From contig CAWCPX010000017.1 of assembly GCA_963797605.1 (NCBI GenBank), positions 310,001 to 374,000 on the forward strand: DNA of 64,000 nt, given 5' to 3'. Each line of letters opens with the position of its first letter. Position 1 is the stretch's first letter. The position numbers and the translations under genes were made by a program. This document shows positions 28,392 to 37,470 of the stretch, piece by piece. Under the pieces are notes generated by a model, which saw only the letters and a list, made by a program, of their open reading frames with translations, made no database searches and was not told the DNA's origin. Source of the DNA: DASQPR01 sp963797605 (GTDB lineage: Bacteria; Actinomycetota; Actinomycetes; Mycobacteriales; Micromonosporaceae).

Positions 28392-29228
28392 CTACCCGAA
28401 GAGGACCTTCGCGAGCGCCGCGAACCCCTCGGCCGGGTCGTCGTCGGGTCCGGTGATCAGGTTGATCGCGACATGATCGGCGCCGGCGTCGATGTGTTCG
28501 CTCAGCGTGGCCGCGATGATTTCCGGCTCGCCGTAGGCGACGAGGGCGTCGATGAGCCGGTCACTGCCGCTGCCGGCCAGGTCCGCGTCGTCGAAGCCGA
28601 GCGTGCGCAGATTTCGGGTGTAGTTCGACAGACCGAGATAGGGCTTCTCGACGGCGGGCCGGCCGATCGCGCGGGCGGCTTCCGGATCTGCCCGCAGCAC
28701 GACCTTCTGCTCGGGAGCGAGGATCGCGTCGGCACCGACGGTTTCCCGGGCCCGGCGCGTGTGTTCCGGCGTGACCAGGTAGGGATGAGCGCCCGCGGTG
28801 CGGCCGGCGGCCAGTTCGAGCACCTTCGGGCCGAGCGCGGCGAGCACCACCCGATCGCGGGGCACCCCGGCCGCGTCCAGCGCGTCCAGATAGTCGACGA
28901 TCGCCCCGTACGGCTTCGTGTAGTCGCCGGTCGCCTCGGGGTGTCCGACGCCGACTCCGAGCAGGAAACGCCCGGGATGCTTGGCCTCGATCCGGTGGAA
29001 GGACGCCGCGACCTGCTCCGGCCCGTCTTTCCAGATGTTCACGATGCCGGTCGCGACCTTGATCGTCGTGGTCGCGTCCAGAAGCTGTTCGACAATCTCC
29101 AGGTCACCGTCGGGTGAGCCGCCGATCCAGATGGTGCCGTAGCCGAGGCGTTCGAGCGTCGCCGCCAGTTCCGGCGTCAGTGCCGTCCACCGCCGAAAAA
29201 CCCCGTACGTGCCCAGTTCATGCGCCAT
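28392..29228 (-). CDS. LLM-class F420-dependent oxidoreductase (TIGR03620-type)
   Basis: A 278-residue luciferase-like monooxygenase-fold enzyme. It shows TLERLGYGTIWIGGSPDGDL at the N-terminal strand, KVATGIVNIWKDGPEQVAAS, HPGRFLLGVGVGHPEATGDY (the family core) and DRVVLAALGPKVLELAAGRT. The subgroup usually uses deazaflavin F420 rather than FMN. Substrate unknown. It is convergent with the CHAP gene (55-bp gap) and divergent from the FAD/Fe-S oxidoreductase. Intact frame and usual length. Confidence 0.85.
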   Translation of the reverse strand: MAHELGTYGVFRRWTALTPELAATLERLGYGTIWIGGSPDGDLEIVEQLLDATTTIKVATGIVNIWKDGPEQVAASFHRIEAKHPGRFLLGVGVGHPEATGDYTKPYGAIVDYLDALDAAGVPRDRVVLAALGPKVLELAAGRTAGAHPYLVTPEHTRRARETVGADAILAPEQKVVLRADPEAARAIGRPAVEKPYLGLSNYTRNLRTLGFDDADLAGSGSDRLIDALVAYGEPEIIAATLSEHIDAGADHVAINLITGPDDDPAEGFAALAKVLFG

Positions 29229-29430
29229 GTCACCGCTCCGTCCGAGTCAATCAACCCACCTCTGGCGGCAACGCACGTGGCAAACGGGGGTATTCCCGCC
29301 CGTGCGGAACCGTGGTCGCCATCGCCGCCGCAGATCCGCACGATCCACTCGCCGGGACACACGCACAGCCGCACGCCGACCGCGCCGTCGTGGATGGCAG
29401 CATGGAACTCCTACCGTCGAGGAGTCGCAG

Positions 29431-32248
29431 ATGCCCGCCGCCACCAGCTCGCCGTCGTCACAGCTCGCCGCCGAGCTGCGCAAAGCCGGCCTGACGGAGG
29501 TCGACGACTCCAGCCGCCGCCGCGCCGAATACTCCACCGACGCCTCGCTCTACCGGGTCGTGCCCGAGGTCGTCGCCTTCCCGAGGGCGGTCGACGAGGT
29601 GACCGCAGCCCTTGAGGTCTGCCGCACCCTGAAAGTCCCGCTGACGGCCCGGGGTGCCGGCACCTCGATCGCCGGCAACTCGGTCGGCACCGGGCTCGTG
29701 CTCGACTTCTCCCGGCATCTCAACAAGGTCCACAGCATCGATCAGGCAGCGGGTACGGCCACGATCGACCCCGGCATCGTGCTCGCCGACCTGCAGCGGG
29801 CGGGGAAGCCGGCCGGTCTGCGGTTCGGGCCGGACCCGTCCACGCACAACCGCTGCACGCTGGGCGGCATGATCGGCAACAACGCCTGCGGCTCCCGAGC
29901 CCTCGGTTACGGCCGGACCTCGGACAACATCGTCACGCTCGACGTGCTGACCGGCACCGGCGAACGACTCCGCCTGCCCGATGCCGCCGCCTCGCCGACG
30001 CTCACCGCGTTGCAGGAGGTCGTCGGCGCCAATCTCGCGACGATCCGCACCGAGTTGGGCCGGTTCGGCCGGCAGGTCTCCGGCTACTCGCTCGAACATC
30101 TGCTGCCCGAGCGTGGTTTCAACGTCGCCCAGGCGCTCGTCGGCACCGAAGGCACGCTCGCGGTCGTGCTCGGCGCCACGGTCCGCATGGTCCGCACGCC
30201 GCCGGCCACGGTGCTGATCGCGCTCGGGTACCCCGACATGGCCGCGGCCGCCGACGCCGTACCCGCGCTGTTGCCGTTCGAGCCGATCGCGGTCGAAGGG
30301 CTCGATCGGCGGATCACCGATGTCGTCGTCGCGACCCGGGGGCCAGGCGCGGTGCCGGAGTTGCCGACCGGCTCCGGCTGGCTCTTCGTCGAGTTGGCCG
30401 GAGCGACCGAGGCGGAACTCCTGGCCACGGCGCCCCGAGTGATCGCGGCGGCCGGAGCGCTCGACGCCCGGGTCGTCACCGACGCCGCCGAAACCGCCGC
30501 GCTCTGGCGGATCCGGGAGGACGGCGCGGGGCTCGCGTCCCGGCCGATGGGTGGCAAGCGCTCCTACTCCGGCTGGGAGGACGCCGCCGTCCCGGCCGAC
30601 CAACTTGGCGCGTACCTGCGCGAATTCGAGGCGCTGATGACGTCGCACGACGTGACCGGGGTGCCATACGGGCACTTCGGCGACGGCTGCGTACACGTGC
30701 GGATCGACTTCCCGCTCGGGCGACCCGACGGCCATCAGGTCTTCCGCGCGTTCCTGCTCGACGCGGCGAAGCTGGTCGCGTCGTACGGCGGCTCGATGTC
30801 CGGTGAGCATGGTGACGGCCGTGCCCGCGGCGAGTTACTGCCGTTCATGTACTCGCCCGACGCGATCGCGCTGTTCGAGGCGACCAAGGCCGTCTTCGAC
30901 CCCGACGACCTGCTGAACCCGGGCGTGATCGTGCGCCCGAACCCGCTGGACGCCGACATGCGCCTGCCGGCCCCAGCCGTCCGCAAGAACCTCGCGTTCG
31001 CCTATTCGGACGACGGCGGCGACTTCTCCGCGGCCGTCCACCGGTGCACCGGCGTGGGCAAGTGCCGCGCCGACACGACTGCGGCCGGCGGCGTGATGTG
31101 CCCGTCCTACCTGGCCACTCGCGACGAGAAGGACAGCACGCGGGGCCGGGCGCGGGTGCTGCAGGAGATGGCCAACGGCACGTTGGTGCGGAGCGGCTGG
31201 CGCGCCCCCGAAGTCCGCGAATCCCTCGACCTCTGCCTCGCGTGCAAGGGCTGCTCCTCGGACTGCCCGACCGGCGTCGACATGGCCACCTACAAGGCCG
31301 AGGTGCTGCACCAGTCCTACCGACGGCGACTCCGGCCGATGTCGCACTACAGCCTCGGCTGGCTCCCCCGGTGGGCCCGGCTCGCCGCGAAGGCGCCGAA
31401 ACTCGCCAACGCGATGCTCACCGGGCCGCTCGCGGCGCTGGGCAAACGCCTCGCCGGTGTCGACGCGCGCCGTAACGTGCCACGGTTCGCCGACTCGACA
31501 TTCCGTGCGTGGTTCGGCCGCCATCCGAGCGCGACCGGCGATCCGGTGATGCTCTGGGTGGACACGTTCACCGATCACTTCTCGCCCGAGGTCGGCATCG
31601 CGGCCGTCCAGGTGCTCGAACGCGCCGGATACTCGGTCCAGATCCCGACGAAGGGGGTCTGCTGCGGCCTGACGTGGATCAGCACCGGCCAGCTCGACGC
31701 CGCCCGCAAGATCCTGGCGCCGCAGCGTGTCCGCGCTCGAACCGGCCGCGGCGGCGGGCGTGCCGATCGTCGGCCTCGAACCGTCGTGCACCGCCGTCTT
31801 CCGGGGCGACGCCGAGCACCTGTTCACCGACGCGGCCGATCGGGGCCGGGCCGCCACCGTCGCCGCCGCCACTCGTACGCTCGCCGAACTGCTCACGGAG
31901 GCCAAGACCGAACTTCCCGACCTCACCGGGGTACGCACACTGGCCCAGCCGCACTGCCACCACCACGCCGTCATGGGCTGGGCGACCGACCAGGCGCTTC
32001 TCAAGCGGGCCGGGGCCACCGTGGAATCCGTCGGCGGGTGCTGCGGGCTGGCCGGCAACTTCGGCGTCGAACGCGGGCACCACGAGGTCTCCGTCGCCGT
32101 GGCGGAGACGTCGCTGCTCCCGGCCGTGCGAGCGGCCGACGACGGGACGGTGATCCTGGCCGATGGCTTCTCCTGCCGGACCCAGCTGGATCAACTCGCG
32201 GACCGCCCCGGCGTGCACCTCGCCCAACTGCTCGCGGAGCACACGTGA
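29431..32248 (+). pseudogene. GlcD/FAD-binding and Fe-S oxidoreductase (D-2-hydroxyacid dehydrogenase type), one frameshift
   Basis: A fused enzyme of about 938 residues. The N-terminal half is a FAD_binding_4/GlcD flavoprotein: VPLTARGAGTSIAGNSVGTG, MIGNNACGSRALGYGRTSDN, LVGTEGTLAVVLGATVRM and GEHGDGRARGELLPFMYSP. The C-terminal half is a GlpC/CCG-type iron-sulfur protein: HRCTGVGKCRADT, DLCLACKGCSSDCPTGVDMA and the CCG motifs GVCCGLTWIS and GGCCGLAGNFG. It oxidises a 2-hydroxyacid such as D-lactate or glycolate into the respiratory chain. The frame shifts once near 31,715-31,735, between the two CCG motifs. ATG 29431 follows GAGGAG. Its stop overlaps the RraA-like GTG (GTGA), so the two are coupled. 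Confidence 0.87.
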
Positions 32249-32949
32249 CAACGACGCTCACCGCGGCTTTCACCGAACTCGCCACGCCGCTCGTCGCCGA
32301 CGCCTGCGTCCGCCTCGGGGTGCCGCTGCGGGTGGCACCGGCCGGTCTCCGCCCCGTCGTGAGGGGCCAACGTGTGGCGGGGCGCGTGCTGCCGGCCCGG
32401 CACTACGGCAGCGTAGACGTCTTCCTGGAAGCGTTCAGCCGCGCCGAACCCGGTGACGTGCTGGTCGTCGACAACGGTGGGCGTACCGATGAATCATGTG
32501 TCGGTGATCTGGTCGTGCTCGAAGCCGTCACGGTCGCGCTCTCCGGCCTGGTGATCTGGGGTCTTCATCGCGATACGCCGGACCTGGTGGAGATCGGTCT
32601 GCCCCTGTTCAGCTACGGGCGGCTGCCGGCCGGGCCGACGCGCCTCGACCCGTGGGAGCCCGAGGCGCTGACGTCGGCGCGGTTCGGCCCACACGTGGTG
32701 ACGTCGGCCGATGTGGTGTTCGGCGACGATGACGGCGCGCTGTTCGTCGCGGCTGATCGCGTCGACGAGGTGCTGACGGTCGCTCGCGGGATCTGGCAGA
32801 CCGAGCGCGAGCAGGCTCGGAGAATTCGGACCGGCGAGACGCTGCGTCGGCAGACGGCTTTCGAGGACTACCTGGCCCGGCGGGCTGACGATCCGTCCTA
32901 CACGTTTCGGCAGCATCTCCGCCGGCTCGGCGGCGCGATCGAGGAGTAG
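32245..32949 (+). CDS. RraA-like (4-hydroxy-4-methyl-2-oxoglutarate aldolase family) protein
   Basis: A 234-residue protein of the RraA/HMG-aldolase fold. Visible features: LATPLVADACVRLGVPL near the start, GDVLVVDNGGRTDESCVGDL (the G-D-N-G/R signature), GLVIWGLHRDTPDLVEIGLP with the conserved D of the RDxxE element shifted to HRDTPDL, and DVVFGDDDGALFVAADRVDE. Members are either aldolases for pyruvate-forming 4-carboxy acids or binding modulators; with a 2-hydroxyacid dehydrogenase directly upstream, an aldolase making pyruvate is plausible. GTG at 32245 overlaps the previous stop; the frame is continuous with the shifted upstream frame, which can mislead gene calling. Confidence 0.82.
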   Translation: MTTTLTAAFTELATPLVADACVRLGVPLRVAPAGLRPVVRGQRVAGRVLPARHYGSVDVFLEAFSRAEPGDVLVVDNGGRTDESCVGDLVVLEAVTVALSGLVIWGLHRDTPDLVEIGLPLFSYGRLPAGPTRLDPWEPEALTSARFGPHVVTSADVVFGDDDGALFVAADRVDEVLTVARGIWQTEREQARRIRTGETLRRQTAFEDYLARRADDPSYTFRQHLRRLGGAIEE

Positions 32950-33071
32950 GCGCCGCGTCTCGCCCGGACGAATTTCCGTCCGCGCGGCATCGCGTCTGTT
33001 ACCTAGGGTGACATCGCCTGGCGGCTACTTTCCGTGACCGGCACCTCGGCGCGACTGATGACCTGTGGGGA

Positions 33072-33197
33072 GCTTTGCTCTGCTCACCTCACGGCTACAC
33101 ACGTATTGAGCAGCTATGATCGCAGTTCGTGATGTTCGCCGCCCGCGACCGGCTCTCACGGAATGTGAGCGTGGCCTCGGGGTGAGCAGAGCAAAGC
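33072..33197. repeat. 17-bp perfect inverted repeat (GGTGAGCAGAGCAAAGC)
   Basis: GCTTTGCTCTGCTCACC at 33072-33088 and its exact reverse complement at 33181-33197 enclose 92 bp. The element head GTGAGCAGAGC is the same as the head of the 43-bp direct repeats at 6.8 kb. The enclosed bases have no open frame of note. Confidence 0.9.
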
Positions 33198-33268
33198 GGC
33201 GCGAACCCCATATCGCCTGCGCAGCGGAATATCACCGTCAGTAATCGCCGCGACGAATGACCCGCCCA

Positions 33269-33375
33269 CGCGTGCGTCGGCCGGGCTCAGATGATCGCGG
33301 GCGTCGGCCGGGCTCAGACGATCGCGTGCGTCGGCCGGGCTCAGATGACCGCGGGCGTCGGCGGGCTCTGATGAT
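33269..33375. repeat. 27-bp tandem repeat, four copies
   Basis: Units at 33269-33295, 33296-33322, 33323-33349 and 33350-33375 share the core GTCGGCCGGGCTCAGA; copies differ by one to three substitutions and the last has lost one base. Arrays without unique spacers like this are minisatellites, not CRISPR. It lies 55 bp beyond the end of the DUF2254 gene. Confidence 0.88.
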
Positions 33376-33430
33376 CCGCACCGATGAGCGGAGGTCGGCG
33401 CCCCTCGATCGGGACGGTTCCGCACTCGGC

Positions 33431-34765
33431 CTAGCCGATCTCGGCGGCGGCCCGCAGCGGGGCCAGGTCGACATCGGCGGTGCCGGCCCGCGCGGCGGCT
33501 TCCAGGATCGCGACCAACTCGGCGTCCAGCGCGGCGACGGCGTCGGAGCGGTCGGCTGGCGCGGATTCGGCGGCGGCGCGCAGCATCCGCAGGGACCGGA
33601 TCAGTGCGAGCGTCACTTCCGGGTGCTTCACCACGTAGAGGCGGACCTGCCCGAACGCGTGGCGGACGTACTCGGCGTGGTCAAGGTCCCACGGGGACAG
33701 CAGCGTGCGGCCCTCGTCGTCGCGTTGCGCCTGGTCGGGCAGATCGGTGCGGAGCAGCGGGCGCATGACCGACGTCACGCGCAGGATCGCCTCGGTCGCG
33801 GTAGTCGGATCGTTGACCGCCGGCGAGAGCGCGCGCAGGCAAATGTCGTTCAGCTGCCGCAGCCCGAAGTCGATGTCCTGCTGCATCGTGCGGCTCACGC
33901 CGATGATCACAGCCTCGCCGATGAGCCGGGCCGCCTCCGCCGCCACCCGCGTGTCGGGTTTCGGCCACAGGCGCACGAGCGGTTCGCCACGGACGATGTA
34001 GGCGCCGACCCGGGTCTCCAGCCGCACGACGCTTCCGTGCGGTACCGCCGCCAGCACCGCTTTGCGGCTGATCTGCTGGACCCAACCGTCCTTGTGCGAC
34101 TCCACCACGAGCGCCGCGCCGAGGTCCGAGGTGTCCGGCATCGGCAGCGTGACGCCGCACCGGCCACCCATCCGGGAACCGTATGGCAGGTCGTCGATCA
34201 GCGCGAACGCCTCCTGCTGGATCCTCTCCATGATCTTGCCGACGTACTGCCGTCGGGTGATCCGATTGAGATAGCCGACGATGGCGAGGATCGATGCGAG
34301 CGCGAGGCAGATGGCGAAGGTCATGGTGAGAGTCGGGGCACGCGGCGCCGTCGTGTCGAGTTGGCTGAGCGAGAGCACGCAGAAGGCGAACGTCGCGAGC
34401 AGCAGTCCGATGAGAAGCTGCCCGATCCGGTCGCGCCAGAAGGTCCGCAGCACGCGTGGCGAAAACTGGCCGCTCGCCAGTTGCAACGAGACCACGAGCA
34501 GGGAGAAGACGACGCCTGCGGTCGTGATCGTGGCGCCGGCGATCGTCGAGAGCAGCGTAACGGCGGCGTCCGGGGTCATGTCGAAGGTGCGCAGCCAGCC
34601 GAGCGTGAAGTGCTCGTCGATGAGACGCGCCGTCTCTTGCAGGAGCACCCCGGCAATGAGCAGCGTCAATGGAAGAAACAGCAGACTTTCACGGAGACGG
34701 TTGGACAATGCCCGTTGGCGCAGCCGCCGGACATGCGGCGCCACACTCTGCTCGACATCGTCCAT
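33431..34765 (-). CDS. DUF2254 membrane protein
   Basis: A 444-residue membrane protein with four predicted helices in the first third (about 26-47, 68-95, 114-133, 142-165), including TLLSTIAGATITTAGVVFSL and SLQLASGQFSPRVLRTF, both characteristic of DUF2254. The rest is a large soluble part with SRTMQQDIDFGLRQLNDICL and RALSPAVNDPTTATEAI, the family's most conserved stretch. No function is established. Its start lies only 17 bp from the divergent first gene of the biosynthetic island, so their promoters must overlap the opposite coding sequences. Intact frame and normal length. Confidence 0.88.
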   Translation of the reverse strand: MDDVEQSVAPHVRRLRQRALSNRLRESLLFLPLTLLIAGVLLQETARLIDEHFTLGWLRTFDMTPDAAVTLLSTIAGATITTAGVVFSLLVVSLQLASGQFSPRVLRTFWRDRIGQLLIGLLLATFAFCVLSLSQLDTTAPRAPTLTMTFAICLALASILAIVGYLNRITRRQYVGKIMERIQQEAFALIDDLPYGSRMGGRCGVTLPMPDTSDLGAALVVESHKDGWVQQISRKAVLAAVPHGSVVRLETRVGAYIVRGEPLVRLWPKPDTRVAAEAARLIGEAVIIGVSRTMQQDIDFGLRQLNDICLRALSPAVNDPTTATEAILRVTSVMRPLLRTDLPDQAQRDDEGRTLLSPWDLDHAEYVRHAFGQVRLYVVKHPEVTLALIRSLRMLRAAAESAPADRSDAVAALDAELVAILEAAARAGTADVDLAPLRAAAEIG

Positions 34766-34782
34766 CTCTCTATGATCGCGAC

Positions 34783-36192
34783 ATGAGTGCCGGAGAGCCT
34801 GTGGAATTGGCCGATCTCGCGATCACGGACATCGAAGTCACGGACATCGAGGCGGCGCTGGCCTCGGCGCCCCGGGTGCGGTCGGCGGCGGCCGTGATGC
34901 GTGACGGGCAGATCGTCGCGTACGTCGTGCCGGGCCACAACACCGTCGCCACGAGCGCCTGGCGGGACGTGTTCAAGGAGATCTACAAGGTGCCGGCGGC
35001 CGATGACGCGTTCGACGCCCGTGGATGGGTCTCCAGCATCGACGGCACCACGCTGGCCGACGCCGACATGCGCGAGTGGCGTGACACCACGATCGCCGCG
35101 CTGCGCCGCGAGCCGGTCGGCCGGGTGCTCGAGGTCGGCTGCGGCAACGGACTGCTGGCCACCGAGTTGGTGCCGGAGTGCGTGGCTTACGTCGGCACCG
35201 ACATCGTGGCGGAAGGGCTCGACGACGTCCGGGCGCGGTTGGAGGCGATCCGGCCCGGCGTGGCGACGCTGCACCAACTGGAGGCGACCGAGATCGGCGG
35301 GCTCGACGGCCCGTACGACACGATCGTGTTCAACTCGGTGATCCAGTACTTTCCGGACGCGCGCTACCTCGTCGACGTACTGGAAATCGCGGCCGGCATG
35401 CTGAGCCCGACCGGACGTCTGTTCGTCGGCGACGTACGCCACCAGGGCCTGGCCGACCTGCTCTACACCGAACGCGCGCTCGCCCGGCTCGAAGATCCGA
35501 CGCCGGCGAAGATCGCCCGGGTGGTCCGCGTGCAGGGCACCTCGGAAGGCGAGTTGCTGGTCGACCCGGCGTTCTTCGCCGCGCTCGGGCAGCGGCTGGG
35601 CGCCGGCTGGCGGGCCGACGTCGAGCCGAAACGTGGCCGCTACGACAACGAACTCTCGCGCTACCGCTACGACGTCACGATCTCCCGCTCCGAGGAGCCC
35701 CGCCCGCCCGCCGAACGCGACTACGACTGGTCCGCCGACGGGCTGACGCCGGGCGCGCTGCGGGAGATCCTGACGCCTCACGGATCGTCGGTGCTCCTGC
35801 GCGACGTGCCCAACGCTCGGTTCGCGGGGCATCCGGCCGTCGACGGCGTGGTTGGCGTACACCCGGAAGATCTTGTTGGCCTCGCTCGTGAGCGTGGCTA
35901 CGAATGCCGTCTGAGCTGGGCAAACAACTCCCCCACCGGTGCTTTCGACGCCTACCTGTCGCGCACCGGAAAAGTGGCGGACAGGGTCCGATCAACCCCG
36001 AAAGTCGAGATCTTCGCACTGGTACGCGACCCGAAGCTCGGTGACACCGACCAGCGTCACCGCGACGAGATCCGGGCGCACGTCGCCGGGCTGCTTCCGG
36101 CGCACCTGGTGCCCCGGCAGATCGTCGTGGTCGACGCGTTGCCGATGACCGCCGACGGTCGGCTGGATCGCGCCGCGCCGGCGACCGACTGA
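34783..36192 (+). CDS. Orphan adenylation C-subdomain with embedded methyltransferase (NRPS tailoring protein)
   Basis: A 469-residue protein with an NRPS A-domain C-terminal subdomain split around a methyltransferase. Residues about 1-45 (VELADLAITDIEVTDIEAAL, AAAVMRDGQIVAYVVPG) match the stretch just after core motif A8. Residues about 75-290 are a SAM-dependent methyltransferase with motif I VLEVGCGNGLLATELV and IVFNSVIQYFPDARYLVDVL. The C-terminus (HVAGLLPAHLVPRQIVVVDA, then LPMTADGRLDR) holds A9 and a degenerate A10 in which the usual NGK lysine reads DGR. In multidomain NRPSs a methyltransferase often sits inside the A domain at this position, but here motifs A1-A7 are absent. It probably methylates carrier-bound substrate in trans. 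ATG 34783 follows the divergent DUF2254 start by 17 bp. Confidence 0.83.
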   Translation: MSAGEPVELADLAITDIEVTDIEAALASAPRVRSAAAVMRDGQIVAYVVPGHNTVATSAWRDVFKEIYKVPAADDAFDARGWVSSIDGTTLADADMREWRDTTIAALRREPVGRVLEVGCGNGLLATELVPECVAYVGTDIVAEGLDDVRARLEAIRPGVATLHQLEATEIGGLDGPYDTIVFNSVIQYFPDARYLVDVLEIAAGMLSPTGRLFVGDVRHQGLADLLYTERALARLEDPTPAKIARVVRVQGTSEGELLVDPAFFAALGQRLGAGWRADVEPKRGRYDNELSRYRYDVTISRSEEPRPPAERDYDWSADGLTPGALREILTPHGSSVLLRDVPNARFAGHPAVDGVVGVHPEDLVGLARERGYECRLSWANNSPTGAFDAYLSRTGKVADRVRSTPKVEIFALVRDPKLGDTDQRHRDEIRAHVAGLLPAHLVPRQIVVVDALPMTADGRLDRAAPATD

Positions 36193-36193
36193 A

Positions 36194-37264
36194 CTACTGG
36201 AGGGCCGATTTCAGCGCGTCGAGGTAGAGCGCGGCGTCGCGGCCGTTGATGACACGGTGGTCGTAGGCGAGTCCGATATACGACACCGAACGATTCGACA
36301 GCGTCCCGTCGCCCGCCAGCACGACCTCGGCCTGTGGAGCCGTGATGGCGAGCGCGCACACCTGGCCTGGGAAGATCAGCGGAATCGCGAGCACCACGTC
36401 GTGGTCGGTGTGCAGCGTGACGCCGATGTTGGCACCGTCGAGGTCGATGGCGCGGAAGGTCCCGGCGGCGGCGTGCTCCCGGATCTCGGTCAGGCGTTGC
36501 GCGATCTCGCCCGGGGTCCGGGCCGCCGCGTCTCGGATGACCGGCACGTAGAGGCCCTGACCGACGTCGACCGTGACGCCGATATGCGGCGCGTCGGCGA
36601 GGAGCACCGATGTGCCGTCCATCGCGAGTTCGCTGTAGAACAGCGGGAATCGGGCATGCAGCGCCGCGACCGCCTCGATGAACATGTTCGCGAGGCCGAC
36701 CGGTTGGCGTACCTGCCGGATCAGGCTTTTCGCCCTGGTCAGCGCGGCCCCGACGTCGATCTTCGTGACGGAGTAGGCGGCCGGGATGGTCGCGTGCGAC
36801 CGGGAGACGGCCCGACCGACGGCTTGCTGACCCTTGGACAGCGCGTGCCCGGGAGGTGACGGCGCGACCAGTGCGTCGATGTCGGTGCTGCGGACGACCT
36901 TCACACCGAGCGCGCGGACCTGGTCATCGGTGACACCGAGTTCGGCCATCCGGGCGCGCGCGGGCGCGGTGATGAGCGGCCCGGCGGCTGCGTCCGGAGC
37001 CGTCGGTCCGCCGTCGACGGCCGGCGCGGAGAGGGACGATGCGATCGTCGCGAGCAGCTGACCAGGCGATATGTCGGCACCGACGTGCGCGGCGTGGCGC
37101 AGGAAGCCGTTGCTCGGTGCCGGAATCTCCTCGACCGCCTTCGACGTCTCGATCTCCGCGACCGGGGCGCCCTCGACGACCGCCGCGCCGTCGGGTGCCA
37201 GCCACCCGAGCAGCACGTATGCCGTGTCGTTCGCGTTGAGTTTGGGCACCAGGATCTCGGCCAC
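36194..37264 (-). CDS. Lipoyl-domain 2-oxoacid dehydrogenase acyltransferase (E2)
   Basis: A 356-residue E2: lipoyl domain (about 1-75) with the lipoylation site EIETSKAVEEI (Lys about 42), a short peripheral-subunit-binding segment (about 105-140, ITAPARARMAELGVTDDQVR) and the acyltransferase domain (about 150-356) ending LAYDHRVINGRDAALYLDAL. The catalytic His is in DHRVING; the residue that is usually Asp in the DHRxxDG signature reads Asn. GTG at 37264 is chosen because GGGAG precedes it and the lipoyl domain begins there. E1 alpha and E1 beta are 5 kb away on the other strand of the same island; no E3 is present, so the complex may move an acyl or hydroxyalkyl group without full oxidation. 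Confidence 0.85.
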   Translation of the reverse strand: MAEILVPKLNANDTAYVLLGWLAPDGAAVVEGAPVAEIETSKAVEEIPAPSNGFLRHAAHVGADISPGQLLATIASSLSAPAVDGGPTAPDAAAGPLITAPARARMAELGVTDDQVRALGVKVVRSTDIDALVAPSPPGHALSKGQQAVGRAVSRSHATIPAAYSVTKIDVGAALTRAKSLIRQVRQPVGLANMFIEAVAALHARFPLFYSELAMDGTSVLLADAPHIGVTVDVGQGLYVPVIRDAAARTPGEIAQRLTEIREHAAAGTFRAIDLDGANIGVTLHTDHDVVLAIPLIFPGQVCALAITAPQAEVVLAGDGTLSNRSVSYIGLAYDHRVINGRDAALYLDALKSALQ

Positions 37265-37470
37265 GCGCGGCTCCCGTCGTCGTTGTGGATTGTGGACTCG
37301 CAGGCCAGGACATTGACCGTTGCGATTGTGGTCGAGTTGCCATAGCTTGCACATGCTGAGTAGCAGCATTGCAGAATATCGATTTAGAGGGTGGCATGGA
37401 CCGACAGATCTCTGCAATATTCCAACATGAGTTAAGCGACGTCCCCTAAAGCAGAACTCGGCGGTAACAA
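37265..37470. promoter_or_regulatory. AT-rich divergent promoter of the biosynthetic island
   Basis: This 206-bp gap between the E2 gene and the condensation-domain gene is clearly AT-richer than its surroundings. It holds an 8-bp inverted pair, ATTGCAGA (37368-37375) and TCTGCAAT (37411-37418), and a short reading frame with its own ribosome site (37396-37449). It must drive E2 leftward and the six-gene run rightward. Confidence 0.55.
37396..37449 (+). CDS. Possible 17-residue leader peptide upstream of the NRPS genes
   Basis: ATG at 37396 preceded by AGAGGG (37385-37391) opens MDRQISAIFQHELSDVP and stops at TAA 37447-37449, 21 bp before the condensation gene ATG, which itself has no good ribosome site. 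It overlaps one arm of the 8-bp inverted pair. A translated leader that couples or attenuates the operon is possible; so is chance. Confidence 0.35.
   Translation: MDRQISAIFQHELSDVP

Larger units (their letters stand above)
32950..33430. other. Non-coding interval with inverted and tandem repeats
   Basis: No credible gene in 480 bp. A 6-bp hairpin with loop AATTTC (32965-32982) lies 15 bp after the RraA-like stop and may end transcription. A 17-bp inverted repeat (33072-33088 and 33181-33197) and four 27-bp tandem units (33269-33375) fill the rest up to the stop of the DUF2254 gene. Confidence 0.7.

Noticed and set aside
29209..32949. One 1246-residue fusion of the GlcD/Fe-S oxidoreductase with the RraA-like protein
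   Set aside because: The frame is continuous only because of the indel near 31.7 kb; the true CCG-motif end lies in the other frame and stops at 32248 with an overlapping GTG for the RraA-like gene.
33269..33375. Tandem repeats here and at 6.0 and 6.8 kb as a CRISPR array
   Set aside because: Units are contiguous with no unique spacers, and no cas gene is in the window.
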